A stretch of 64,000 bases of DNA, taken from NCBI RefSeq assembly GCF_023101665.1, contig NZ_CP082162.1, positions 124,001 to 188,000 of the forward strand. Direction: 5' to 3'. The notes beneath the pieces were generated by a model that saw only the letters and a program-made list of their open reading frames with translations, made no database searches and was not told the DNA's origin. Made by a program: the position numbers and the translations under genes. Origin of the DNA: Bradyrhizobium sp. 195 (GTDB lineage: Bacteria; Pseudomonadota; Alphaproteobacteria; Rhizobiales; Xanthobacteraceae). This document shows positions 16,628 to 25,125 of this stretch, piece by piece (the stretch's first letter is position 1; each line of letters begins with the position of its first letter).

Positions 16628-17216
16628 ATGGGGCTTTCTATCCGCTTCTACCTGCCGGTGGACTCTATCCAAGGACGATCTGGACGCTATTGCGGACGAT
16701 ATCTGGCGGCGGAAAACAGCCAGCCAGCCCAGGATCGAACGGGCCAGAGGAGCCGCGCCTAAGCCGCCCAAGGTGACGTATGAAGCGAAAGAAGTCATAC
16801 AGGAGGTTCAAGGGCGGATCACAAGCATCGACAACAAACTGCGGTGGCTCAGCGAACTCGATCTCAAGGGGTTTGCCTTCGAGGCCGACGAAATCTCCAA
16901 AGGAGACACGAGTCGCCCAATTTGGCTGGGTGTTGTTCAACTTGCCGATCGCTATCGCGAGATCCAAGCACGCCGGCGTAGCGGTAAAGGCACCTGGTAC
17001 GCGGTTCTGACCATCATGCGTTGGGACACCGTTCGGCGAGCGGCGGAGACGACCGCGACATTTCACAAGCAGTGCAGCTCAAAGGCACAAGCCGAGGAAA
17101 CCGCACGAAGCATGCTCGTTGAGCACGCCAAAGACTTCAACGGTGAGACCTCGATTGAAGCCGAGGTCCTGTGCGACCTTGAGTGGGACGAGGAGGGGGA
17201 GATGAGGTTGCTGTGA
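16628..17216 (+). pseudogene. Hypothetical protein, probable one-base frameshift near its start
   Basis: The ATG at 16628, behind GAGGG, reads MGLSIRFYLPVDSI; dropping one C at about 16669 joins this to KDDLDAIADDIWRRK and then an unbroken frame to 17216. The restored protein would be 195 residues. As it stands, translation could only begin at the GTG at 16773 (147 aa). The body is soluble, with IWLGVVQLADRYREIQARRR and WDTVRRAAETTATFHKQC. Function unknown. A read error in a CC run is a simple alternative. Confidence 0.5.
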
Positions 17217-17349
17217 GCGCCGTTTTGACCGGCAGGAATGAATTGGAAACTACGCAACGAATTCGCAATGAAATGGGCGAAAATGGCGTGAACAAAACGT
17301 GACGATAGGTGGCGCCACCTTAAGAAACATCAATGACTTAGAAAACATT
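17217..17349. other. Non-coding, short AT-rich approach to the tRNA scraps
   Basis: No gene. The stretch between the last small gene and the island's left end carries only the tRNA pieces listed separately. Confidence 0.35.
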
Positions 17350-17387
17350 CACTGCGTTCGGGACGCACGGGTCGCAGGTTTCGCAAC
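17350..17387 (+). other. tRNA-Pro(CGG) fragment
   Basis: ACTGCGTTCGGGACGCA is an anticodon arm with loop TTCGGGA (anticodon CGG), and GGTCGCAGGTTTCG is the start of the T arm as in alphaproteobacterial tRNA-Pro. One stem pair is lost and the tRNA breaks off in the T loop, with no D arm upstream. It is a scrap, perhaps an old attachment site. Confidence 0.45.
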
Positions 17388-17491
17388 TACCGGCCATAGA
17401 TTTACAATTTGCTTGTAACTAATTGATTTCGTTGGGCCAGATTTCGAGGCCTTTTACAACTAAGTGCCTGAACTAATTCGCTAAGCACGAG

Positions 17492-17540
17492 ACTCTTAAT
17501 CAGCGGGTCCCAGGTTCGAGCCCTGGTGCGCCCACCATTT
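17492..17540 (+). repeat. Left tRNA-Lys(CUU) 3' end, att-like repeat
   Basis: The copy begins ACTCTTAATCAGCGGGTCC, continues CAGGTTCGAGCCCTGG and ends TGCGCCCACCATTT. It holds the anticodon loop (CTCTTAA), the T arm and the acceptor 3' strand with CCA. No 5' half of the tRNA precedes it. A hairpin, CCGTTTGAG / CTCAAACGG, follows at 17561-17588, like the tRNA's own terminator. Confidence 0.8.
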
Positions 17541-17560
17541 AAAGGGCTTAGCGACGAAAA

Positions 17561-17588
17561 CCGTTTGAGCAACTGATTTCTCAAACGG
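17561..17588 (+). terminator. Hairpin after left tRNA-Lys fragment
   Basis: Stem CCGTTTGAG / CTCAAACGG with a loop of about 10 bases. A related hairpin follows the right fragment at 54632-54663, so the duplicated block includes the tRNA's downstream hairpin. Confidence 0.5.
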
Positions 17589-17730
17589 TCTTCTCAGGCC
17601 AAATAGTCAACCAGCCCTCGATAGCGCGAGCGGCAGCGTCGCCCACACTCCAGAAATTCGCCCCATGAGTGAGGCCTCGGCCGACTTCAGCCGAATGAGC
17701 AGGAATGATGCTGCAAAGGATTCAACACCG

Positions 17731-17768
17731 CGATGGGAATCGTGGGTTTGACTCCCACTCTCGGCACC
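17731..17768 (+). other. tRNA-Leu-like 3' fragment
   Basis: CGATGGGAATCG can fold as the long variable arm of a class II tRNA. It is followed by a T arm GTGGG-TTTGACT-CCCAC and an acceptor end TCTCGGCACC. The last base of CCA and the canonical T loop are altered. I read it as a degenerate tRNA-Leu 3' end; coincidence is possible. Confidence 0.3.
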
Positions 17769-17805
17769 GTTGCCACCAGTCCCCACGGAGCTTCGCTTCA
17801 TAGCC

Positions 17806-18684
17806 TCAGCTCAACGCGTGACCGGCTAGCCCGTACACCCACGGCTCATTTTCCTTGCGGTTCAGGAATCGCCGGCCCTTAGACATCGTTGTGACGGTAT
17901 CGGTCATTCCGAGGCGGCTCTGTTGAAGGAAGTCGGCAAACAGACCCGTCTGCTCCCGCGTATCGACGCGGACGAATTGTCCCGCGAGATCCTCGAGATG
18001 CACGGCGGTGAGATGGATCGCGTCACAATCATTGCTGGCGACGATCGGGCCGATCACATGACCGCGCCCGAATTCTCGCTTCATGGAAAAACCGACGGCC
18101 TCTCCGCCACGGCGCAAGACGGAGATTGACGCACCTTCAGAAAGCAATGCGAGCAGCTTCCGCCGGTTAGTTCCGAACGCGCGCTCATCCAGTGCCGCGA
18201 TCTCTCCGATGTTCGCCGCAGATAGCGAGCTCAATTCACCGGCCAGAGCCGGCACCGGCGGAGGTGGTGAGACGATCTCTCCTTGCCATAGATATACGGT
18301 GGCTTCCTTCGTGAACCCCAGTGATAGATACAGGTGATAGGCGGCATGGGTCGAGTTGAGGGTCAAATTCCGGTCGCCACACCGCTCGAACACCTGCTCC
18401 ATGAGCCAGCGGCCAGTACCTTGTGCCTGGGTTCGGGGCGATGTGATCACCAGGCCAATCGTCGCGAATTCCTGGCTATAAGGGAACCACATCGCGCTGC
18501 CGAAAACGCGGTCTATGCCATCCACGGCGACGATGCCGTGGCCGGCGCGGCGTAGAAAATCCCAGTCCTTGGGGCGATGCGGCCAGCCGACACCGATCGA
18601 AAGCGCGTGGAGCAGCTTCACATCAACGTCATTGATGTCCTTGGCCACCAGTTCAAAGGACTTCACGCGTACCGTTCGTCCCAT
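17806..18684 (-). CDS. Tandem-GNAT acetyltransferase (copy A)
   Basis: This 292-residue protein has two GNAT domains. The first (about 10-135) shows IGLVITSPRTQAQGTGRWLM, the acetyl-CoA loop Q-x-x-G-x-G/A in variant form, and LTLNSTHAAYHLYLSLGFTK. The second (about 150-285) is degenerate and includes GRGHVIGPIVA and FVRVDTREQTGLF. The paralogue at 38743-39615 has the same layout, including RGHVIGP. Such enzymes acetylate small amines or amino acids; the substrate is unknown. It is the first gene inside the left boundary, divergent from the dehydrogenase gene at 19031. Confidence 0.8.
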   Translation of the reverse strand: MGRTVRVKSFELVAKDINDVDVKLLHALSIGVGWPHRPKDWDFLRRAGHGIVAVDGIDRVFGSAMWFPYSQEFATIGLVITSPRTQAQGTGRWLMEQVFERCGDRNLTLNSTHAAYHLYLSLGFTKEATVYLWQGEIVSPPPPVPALAGELSSLSAANIGEIAALDERAFGTNRRKLLALLSEGASISVLRRGGEAVGFSMKREFGRGHVIGPIVASNDCDAIHLTAVHLEDLAGQFVRVDTREQTGLFADFLQQSRLGMTDTVTTMSKGRRFLNRKENEPWVYGLAGHALS

Positions 18685-19030
18685 TCAGCTCATCCATTCC
18701 TTCGCGGGGCTCAAAAGCCGCGGCCTATCCCCCGCCGGCCTTCTGCTGCGTGCCGCGCAAGCCCTCTTTTGCAGCAGCATAGCGCGGAAGGCCAGCAGGT
18801 TTCGCCTGTTTGGCAGGCGGTAATCGGAATGTTTCGCCGCCAGTGCAACTCGATTCAGCAGGGAAAGCTACTGGTCGCGGCCTATCGATATCCGACAACA
18901 GCAGGCAGGGTGAGCCCCAGTGAACGTGAAGGCTTCGCGCGAGGGCTCGCCGCCTTTCCAGCCCTCGGTGGCCGGCCAGGCCGGTCTCAACGCGCCGCAT
19001 CCCGGGCGAGGACCTGAGAGGACCACGTCG
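18685..19030. other. Divergent promoter region
   Basis: About 345 bases between the divergent GNAT and 2-hydroxyacid dehydrogenase genes. I see no gene and no clear operator. An in-frame extension of the dehydrogenase frame upstream of 19031 is not protein-like. Confidence 0.4.
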
Positions 19031-19954
19031 ATGGCGTTCCTTTTCAATTCCGATGCTGCTCGGGCGGCTATATTCCGGCAGGCCTTTGCGCGCGAGCTCC
19101 CTGATCTTGAATTCTATCATTCCGGTGAACGCGTTGATCCGGAAAAGATACGTTACCTGCTGACCTGGAACGTACCCAATGATGTCGCGCGGTTTCGAAA
19201 CCTGGAAGTGGTCTTTTCCATCGGTGCGGGGGTCGATCAATTCAAGCCGGAGGCTATACCTGGCCATGTCAAGATCGTGCGCATGGTCGAGGATGGCATC
19301 CTACGGATGATGCAGGAATACGTTGCGCTTGGGGTACTGACACTCCATCGCGAGATGCTTGCCTATCGGGAGCAGCAGGGAAGAGGCCAATGGCAGGCTC
19401 TTGCAACGCCCCAGGCGGCCGATCGGCGCGTCGGCTTTCTGGGCCTGGGCATGTTGGCACAAGCTGCGATTGACCGTCTGAAGCCGTTTGGATTCCCGCT
19501 TGCCGCGTGGAGCCGCAGCAACAAGACGATCGAGGGCGTCACCTGCTTCCACGGCGGTGGTCAGCTCGGCGACTTCCTGAAAGGAACGGACATTCTCGTC
19601 TGTCTTCTGCCTCTGACGGAGCAAACAAGCGGCATCCTGAACGCACAGCTGTTCTCTCTCCTACCGGCGGGAGCAAGGCTGCTGCATGTCGGCCGCGGTC
19701 CGCAGCTTGACCAGGACGCACTCATCGAAGCGCTCGACAACGGACATCTCGCCGCAGCGATGCTCGACGTGACCGATCCCGAGCCGCTGCCGGAAGCCCA
19801 TGCGCTCTGGTCGCATCCGAAGGTGATCATCACGCCGCACATCGCGTCGGTGACGCAACCGCATACGGCCGCGCAATCCGTCATAGAGAACATCCGGCGC
19901 CACCGCGCCGGACGAAATCCGATCGGCCTCGTCGATCGAACACTCGGCTACTAA
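19031..19954 (+). CDS. D-2-hydroxyacid dehydrogenase, glyoxylate/hydroxypyruvate reductase type
   Basis: This 307-residue cytosolic NAD(P)-dependent enzyme reduces 2-oxoacids such as glyoxylate or hydroxypyruvate. It shows FSIGAGVDQF, the Rossmann loop VGFLGLGMLAQAAIDRL, the catalytic Arg in LHVGRGPQLDQDALIEAL, Glu in DVTDPEPLPEAHALW and His in VIITPHIASVTQP. This layout fits the GhrA branch. The start is set at ATG 19031 (MAFLFNSDAARAAIFRQAF) with AGAGG upstream; the longer frame adds proline-rich noise. It is followed after 13 bases by the cupin gene. Confidence 0.85.
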   Translation: MAFLFNSDAARAAIFRQAFARELPDLEFYHSGERVDPEKIRYLLTWNVPNDVARFRNLEVVFSIGAGVDQFKPEAIPGHVKIVRMVEDGILRMMQEYVALGVLTLHREMLAYREQQGRGQWQALATPQAADRRVGFLGLGMLAQAAIDRLKPFGFPLAAWSRSNKTIEGVTCFHGGGQLGDFLKGTDILVCLLPLTEQTSGILNAQLFSLLPAGARLLHVGRGPQLDQDALIEALDNGHLAAAMLDVTDPEPLPEAHALWSHPKVIITPHIASVTQPHTAAQSVIENIRRHRAGRNPIGLVDRTLGY

Positions 19955-19967
19955 CAGGAAAGATGCC

Positions 19968-20324
19968 ATGTCACTTCTGATTGCTATCGACACGAATCCG
20001 AACTTCGCACCGAAGAACGCCGTGCCGGCGCCGGAACGGCTCATTTCGGGCAATCCGTCCTTCAAGACCTGGGCGCAGGACGCCTCGAAGGTCGAGAAGG
20101 TGCTGACTGGCGTTTGGGAGGCAACACCCGGCGAGACCCATTCCATCAAGGGCACCACCTTCGAGTTCTGCCATATCCTCTCAGGTCTCATCGAAATCGA
20201 GGAAAAGGGTGGCGAGACCAGGCGGTTTCGGGCCGGCGACAGCTTTGTCATGAAGCCAGGCTTTGTCGGCGTCTGGCGCACGATCGAGACCGTGCGAAAG
20301 ATCTACGTCTGCCATTATGACTGA
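19968..20324 (+). CDS. DUF861-type cupin protein (copy A)
   Basis: This 118-residue single-domain cupin has GVWEATPGETHSIKGTTFEF, CHILSGLIEIEEKGGE and FRAGDSFVMKPGFVGVWRTI, the usual pattern of Cupin_3/DUF861 proteins. Such proteins sit beside amino-acid oxidases and dehydrogenases in many proteobacteria, with no proven reaction. It is a close paralogue of 49135-49500. It follows the 2-hydroxyacid dehydrogenase gene and probably shares its transcript. Confidence 0.8.
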   Translation: MSLLIAIDTNPNFAPKNAVPAPERLISGNPSFKTWAQDASKVEKVLTGVWEATPGETHSIKGTTFEFCHILSGLIEIEEKGGETRRFRAGDSFVMKPGFVGVWRTIETVRKIYVCHYD

Positions 20325-20525
20325 GACGATGCCCGAGGGCTGAGCCGCGGTTGGAAGATTCGACTTACGAGGCGGCATCTGACGAGATTCAGAGCCGCCA
20401 GGCACTTCATTCTCAATGAAAAATGCGGCGTGCGGGCGTGTATTGCTCGCACGAGCCGGCTTCGCCGCGCCACTCGCAAATCAGGCAGTGACGGCAGGGT
20501 CGAGCCCGAGGCAAGGAGGACAGCC

Positions 20526-21983
20526 ATGATTGCATTGAAGGACAAGGATCTGTTTCGGCAGCAAGCACCGATCGGCGGCAACTGGCGGGACGCGAGCACG
20601 AAAGCCGTTGTTGATGTCATCGATCCTGCGAGCCAGAGAGTGCTTGGTACCATCCCCGACATGGGCCGAGACGAGACCAGGGCAGCAATCGAGACGGCGG
20701 CCGCTGCATTCAAGCACTGGAAGGCAAAGGCTCATGCCGAGCGTGCCGCGCTGCTGGAGCGCTGGTATGACCTCATGCAGCGCCACGAGGAGGACTTGGC
20801 GCTTCTGCTGACGCTGGAACAGGGCAAGCCACTTGCCGAATCGCTCGGCGAAATCCGCTACGGGGCCTCCTTCGTCAAATGGTTCGCAGAGGAGGCCCGG
20901 CGGATCAACGGATCGACGATCCCGTCACCCACCGTCGACCGCCGTATCCTGGTGCTGAAAGAGCCGGTGGGCGTCTGCGGGATCATCACGCCCTGGAATT
21001 TCCCGAACGCGATGATTACCCGCAAAGTGGCGCCTGCGCTGGCCGCGGGCTGCACCGTGGTCATCAAGCCCTCCGAATTTACACCATTCTCGGCCCTTGC
21101 CATCGCTGTTTTGGCTGAGCGGGCGGGGATACCGGCGGGCGTGATCAACGTCGTGACGGGCATGCCGGCGGACATTGGCAAGGAGCTGATGGCCAACGAA
21201 ACCGTCCGCAAGATCTCGTTCACCGGATCGACCCGCGTCGGCGCCTTGTTGATGAAAGGTGCTGCCGACAACATCAAGCGGCTCAGCCTCGAGCTCGGCG
21301 GCAACGCGCCGTTCATCGTCTTCGACGATGCCGATATCGACCGGGCCGTCGAGGGCGCGATTGCGTCGAAATTCCGCAATGGCGGGCAGACGTGCGTCTG
21401 CTGCAATCGCATCCTCGTTCAGTCCGGCATTTACGACGCCTTCGCCCAGAAGCTTGCCAGCCGGGTGGCGAAAATGAAGGTCGGTCCCGGCACGGAAGAC
21501 GGCGTTGCGATCGGGCCGATGATCAATGCAGCGGCGATCGAGAAGATCAAGCGGCACGTCGTGGACGCCCTGGACAAGGGCGCAAAGATCATCTCGGAGA
21601 GTGAAACGGTGGCGGAAGGTCGGCAATATGCCCGCCCTCTGGTGCTCGGCGGCGCCACGACTGAGATGCTCCTGGCTTCGGAAGAGACCTTCGGGCCGGT
21701 CGCGCCGCTCTTCCGCTTCGAGACCGAGGACGAGGCGATTGCGATCGCCAATGGCACACCCTTCGGCCTTGCCGCATATTTCTACACCGAGAGCCTCAAG
21801 CGTTCCTGGCGTGTTGCCGAAGCGCTGGAGTTCGGCATGGTCGGCCTGAACACCGGCCTGATCTCGACGGAGGTCGCGCCTTTCGGCGGCGTCAAGCAGT
21901 CCGGCATCGGACGCGAGGGATCGCAGCTCGGGATCGAAGAATATCTCGAGACGAAGGCGCTCCATGTGGGCGGGCTGGACTGA
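20526..21983 (+). CDS. gabD: Aldehyde dehydrogenase, succinate-semialdehyde type
   Basis: This 485-residue NAD(P)+ aldehyde dehydrogenase oxidises an aldehyde to the acid. It has GNWRDAS, PWNFPNAMITRKVAPALAAG, the cofactor loop FTGSTRVGALLM, the general base Glu in LELGGNAPFIVFDDADID (about residue 256) and the nucleophile Cys in NGGQTCVCCNRILVQ (about residue 289). Sequence style is that of GabD; true substrate unknown. The start at 20526 has AAGGAGGA right before it. With the class III aminotransferase at 23129 it could make a transaminase/semialdehyde pair, as in GABA breakdown. A strong terminator follows at 22013. Confidence 0.85.
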   Translation: MIALKDKDLFRQQAPIGGNWRDASTKAVVDVIDPASQRVLGTIPDMGRDETRAAIETAAAAFKHWKAKAHAERAALLERWYDLMQRHEEDLALLLTLEQGKPLAESLGEIRYGASFVKWFAEEARRINGSTIPSPTVDRRILVLKEPVGVCGIITPWNFPNAMITRKVAPALAAGCTVVIKPSEFTPFSALAIAVLAERAGIPAGVINVVTGMPADIGKELMANETVRKISFTGSTRVGALLMKGAADNIKRLSLELGGNAPFIVFDDADIDRAVEGAIASKFRNGGQTCVCCNRILVQSGIYDAFAQKLASRVAKMKVGPGTEDGVAIGPMINAAAIEKIKRHVVDALDKGAKIISESETVAEGRQYARPLVLGGATTEMLLASEETFGPVAPLFRFETEDEAIAIANGTPFGLAAYFYTESLKRSWRVAEALEFGMVGLNTGLISTEVAPFGGVKQSGIGREGSQLGIEEYLETKALHVGGLD

Positions 21984-22012
21984 CTGGCCCATCGGATCGG
22001 CGGCGGAAGCAA

Positions 22013-22041
22013 AAAAGGGGGCGGCTGAACCGCCCCCTTTT
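22013..22041. terminator. Bidirectional Rho-independent terminator
   Basis: Stem AAAAGGGGGCGG / CCGCCCCCTTTT with a 5-base loop, flanked by A and T runs. It separates the convergent aldehyde dehydrogenase and HAD genes and should stop transcription from both sides. Confidence 0.85.
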
Positions 22042-22101
22042 CCTTGACCAGCGCAGATCTCTCTTACTGAAGTGCCGCGAGATATCCCGAAAGGATTGCG
22101 C

Positions 22102-22791
22102 TCAGGCGCTCTTGCGAAGAGGCTCCAGGCCGACTGCGGCAGCCAAGCCGCCGATGCCGGAGACCTCGGTGTATTCATAGAAGGGGTTCGCTGGCTCGTG
22201 ACCGCGGTTCACCCATACCTTGCTCTTGATACCCAGATCGTAGGCGGTCATCAGATCGTAGCGGAACGAGGAGGAGACGTGGGTGATATCTTCCGGGCCG
22301 CAGCCCAGCTTGTCGAACATGTACTCGAAGCCTTTCATGTGCGGCTTGTAGGCGCCAGTCTCCTCGGCCGTGATGACCGTGTGGAAGGGAGCACCGAGCT
22401 TCTCCACGTTGGACATGATGAGGTTCTTCATCGAGTTCGACAGGATGACCAGCGGGATCTCCTTGGCAACCTTGGCCAGGCCAGCCGGGACGTCGGCATG
22501 TGGACCCCACGTGTGGATCTCATCATTGATGCGCTGGGCGTGCTCCGGCTTAAAGACGACACCATTGCGCTTGCAGGCGCGCTCCAGCGCGTTGTGCACG
22601 ACCTCGAAGTACGGTTTCCAGGCGCCGAGAACCTCGTCCAGGCGATAGGCTGCAAAGTCCTTGATGAACTTTGCCATCGCCACGGCAGAAAGCTCCGAGC
22701 CATAGACACGGGTCGCAGCGCCGGCCATGTCGAAATTGGTCAGCGTTCCGTAGCAGTCGAAGGTGATGTATTTCGGTCTGAATGTCGCCAT
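22102..22791 (-). CDS. HAD hydrolase, haloacid dehalogenase type II
   Basis: This 229-residue protein has the HAD nucleophile in ITFDCYGTL (Asp 11 or so), the second motif in VILSNSMKNLI, the Lys in YKPHMKGFEYMFDKL and the last motif HVSSSFRYDLMTAYDLGIKS followed by VWVNRG. The layout is that of type II 2-haloacid dehalogenases. However, the SSN found in the last motif of proven dehalogenases is SSS here, so dehalogenation is not assured and another 2-substituted acid or a phosphate ester may be the substrate. The start is set at MATFRPKYIT, preceded by AAGGA. Confidence 0.75.
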   Translation of the reverse strand: MATFRPKYITFDCYGTLTNFDMAGAATRVYGSELSAVAMAKFIKDFAAYRLDEVLGAWKPYFEVVHNALERACKRNGVVFKPEHAQRINDEIHTWGPHADVPAGLAKVAKEIPLVILSNSMKNLIMSNVEKLGAPFHTVITAEETGAYKPHMKGFEYMFDKLGCGPEDITHVSSSFRYDLMTAYDLGIKSKVWVNRGHEPANPFYEYTEVSGIGGLAAAVGLEPLRKSA

Positions 22792-23128
22792 AGCTCCAAT
22801 CCTTGCGATCTCGCACCGCTTGCCGGTACGACACACAGCCTAGCGAGCACCGGCGAGATAAAGCGCCGATGTCGCGGTGGTCGGGAGCAGATTGTGTCGT
22901 ATCGTGTCGGAGCCGTGGCAGAGAGTTGCGCGACGACGGCTCTCCTCGTTTAGCCTCAATGCCGTCGCCGAACCATGCCGGCATAAGATGCCGCAGTGGT
23001 GCCCAATCAAAGTCAAAACGCCCTCAGTCCATGTCCTGCCTGGGAGCAAGTGCTGTCTTAAGCAACTTATGTTGAGCCCGGACACAGCGGCTGCTCGCAC
23101 AAACGTCGCGGCCGACCTGGAGGACAAT

Positions 23129-24505
23129 ATGTTGAGCAACTCGCTAATTGAGCTCGATCGCGCGCATCTGATTCACCCGGTCTCTTCTTATCGCAGCCAC
23201 GAGGCGACGGGCGTCCGCGTGCTGAAGTCAGGCAAGGGCGCGACGCTGACCGATGTCTCGGGACGTCAATTGCTGGACGGCTTTGCGGGTCTGTGGTGTG
23301 TCAATGCCGGTTACGGACAGGACAGCATCGTTGAAGCGGCTACGCGACAGCTGCAGGAGCTGCCTTATGCGACGGGCTATTTCGGTTTGGGCTCGGACCC
23401 GGCGATCCGGCTGGCGGCCAGGTTGGCTGAATTGGCGCCTGGTGATCTGAACCATGTCTACTTCACCTTGGGCGGCTCCGACGCCGTCGACAGCACCATC
23501 CGGTTCATCCGCTACTATTATCATGCCAAGGGTAGGCCGCAGAAGGACCAGTTCATTTCCGTCGAATCTGGCTACCACGGATCGTCGACGGCAGGATCAG
23601 GCCTGACTGCGCTGCCGGCGTTTCATGCGGGCTTTGGAGTGCCATACAACTGGCAGCACAAAATTTCGTCGCACTACGCCTATCGCAATCCTGTCGGCTC
23701 GCATCCGCAGGCTATCATCGCGGCGTCGGTCGCGGCCTTGCGGGCCAAGATCGCCGAACTCGGCGCCGAACGCGTCGCCGCCTTCTATGTCGAGCCGATA
23801 CAGGGGTCGGGAGGCGTCCTCGTTCCGCCGCCGTCCTGGCTCAAGGCGATGCATGCGGTCTGCAAGGAGCACGATATTCTGTTCGTGGCCGATGAGGTCA
23901 TCACCGGCTTTGGCCGTGTCGGTCCGCTCTTCGCCTGCGAGGAAGATGATGTCGTGCCGGATCTCATGACCACGGCAAAGGGGCTGACCTCGGGGTACGT
24001 GCCGATGGGGGCCGTTCTCATGTCAGACGGCGTCTACAACACGATTGCCGACGGTGCCGGCAAGGCGGCCGTCGGCCACGGCTACACCTATTCCGCTCAT
24101 CCCGTCAGCGCAGCCGTTGGGCTCGCGTGCCTTGATCTCTATGAAAACGGCTTGCTGGACAACGGCCGCAAGGCCGGGCACCGCCTGATGGAAGGTCTTC
24201 GCGCGCTTGCCGATCATCCGCTTGTCGGCGATGTCCGCGGTCGCGGCATGCTGGCCGCAATCGAGCTCGTGACTGACAAGGAGCTCAAGACGCCTCTGCC
24301 GGCGGAAGCCGACGCAGCGCGCCGCATCTTCGATCGCGCATGGGACAATGGTCTCGTGATCCGCGCTTTCGCGCAAGGCGTGCTGGGCTATGCGCCGCCG
24401 CTGTGTTGCACCGATGACGACATCGACGGCATTATTGAGCGGACAAAGACTACGCTCGACCAAACGCTCGAAGACAAGGACGTCCGCGCGGCGATGAAGG
24501 GATGA
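23129..24505 (+). CDS. Class III aminotransferase (omega-amine/pyruvate type)
   Basis: This 458-residue PLP enzyme has GYHGSSTAGSGL, EPIQGSGGVLVPPPSWL, DEVITGFGRVGPLFACE and the PLP Lys in TTAKGLTSGYVPMGAV (about residue 283). It transfers an amino group from an omega-amine or beta/gamma amino acid, usually to pyruvate. The start is at ATG 23129 with GGAGG upstream; the frame runs back to 22877 without protein-like sequence. It lies divergent from the HAD gene and convergent with the Lrp gene. The neighbouring GabD-type enzyme would oxidise the semialdehyde formed. Confidence 0.85.
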   Translation: MLSNSLIELDRAHLIHPVSSYRSHEATGVRVLKSGKGATLTDVSGRQLLDGFAGLWCVNAGYGQDSIVEAATRQLQELPYATGYFGLGSDPAIRLAARLAELAPGDLNHVYFTLGGSDAVDSTIRFIRYYYHAKGRPQKDQFISVESGYHGSSTAGSGLTALPAFHAGFGVPYNWQHKISSHYAYRNPVGSHPQAIIAASVAALRAKIAELGAERVAAFYVEPIQGSGGVLVPPPSWLKAMHAVCKEHDILFVADEVITGFGRVGPLFACEEDDVVPDLMTTAKGLTSGYVPMGAVLMSDGVYNTIADGAGKAAVGHGYTYSAHPVSAAVGLACLDLYENGLLDNGRKAGHRLMEGLRALADHPLVGDVRGRGMLAAIELVTDKELKTPLPAEADAARRIFDRAWDNGLVIRAFAQGVLGYAPPLCCTDDDIDGIIERTKTTLDQTLEDKDVRAAMKG

Positions 24506-24535
24506 TCATCGGCGCTGCCGGTTGGCGCCATGTTC

Positions 24536-25012
24536 TTAGCCATTGAAGATGCTTTCGAGCGGCAGATGGGATTTCACGATCGGGGACTTCAGCACGACGA
24601 AACTGAAGTACTTGTCGATGCCGATATCCATCTCGACCAGGCGTTCCATGACAGCCTGATATTCGCTGATCCCCGCGGTGATGAACTTGACGAGATAGTC
24701 GTATCCGCCTGAAACCAGATGGCATTCGACGACCGCATCGATCTTTTCGATCGTCGTGAGAAAGCGGGCGAAATCGATCTGCCGGTGATTCTTCAGGGTG
24801 ATTTCCGCGAAGACCGTCAGGGTTTGTCCGAGCTTGGCAACATCGATCTGGGCGGAATAGCCGGTGATGAAGCCCTCAGACTGAAGCCTCTTGACGCGCA
24901 TCAGGCACGGGCTCGGCGAAAGATTTATCAGCTCCGCGAGCTCGACGTTGGAAATGCGCCCGTTCTTCTGCAGTTCGCATAAAATCCTGATGTCGATCTT
25001 ATCGAGCTTCAT
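24536..25012 (-). CDS. Lrp/AsnC-family transcriptional regulator
   Basis: This 158-residue regulator has the N-terminal helix-turn-helix KLDKIDIRILCELQKNGRIS, LAELINLSPSPCLMRVKRLQ, and a RAM-type ligand domain with AEITLKNHRQIDF and VECHLVSGGYDYLVKFI. Lrp-type proteins sense amino acids and control their uptake or breakdown. It probably governs the FAD oxidoreductase behind it, the convergent aminotransferase or the ABC operon. The start is MKLDKIDIR; a longer frame adds nine unlikely residues. Confidence 0.85.
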   Translation of the reverse strand: MKLDKIDIRILCELQKNGRISNVELAELINLSPSPCLMRVKRLQSEGFITGYSAQIDVAKLGQTLTVFAEITLKNHRQIDFARFLTTIEKIDAVVECHLVSGGYDYLVKFITAGISEYQAVMERLVEMDIGIDKYFSFVVLKSPIVKSHLPLESIFNG

Positions 25013-25125
25013 AGCAATGCCATCAGATGGGGCCAACAACGGCGTCAGGGCTTTGGGTCTTCAGCGTCATATGCATCCTAATAGCATCAACCAGCACCTT
25101 TTCCCAACGAGTCGGAAACCGCAAT

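Noticed and set aside
20925..22178. 417-codon minus-strand frame opposite the aldehyde dehydrogenase
   Set aside because: Shadow of the aldehyde dehydrogenase; the true minus-strand gene at 22102-22791 is in another frame.
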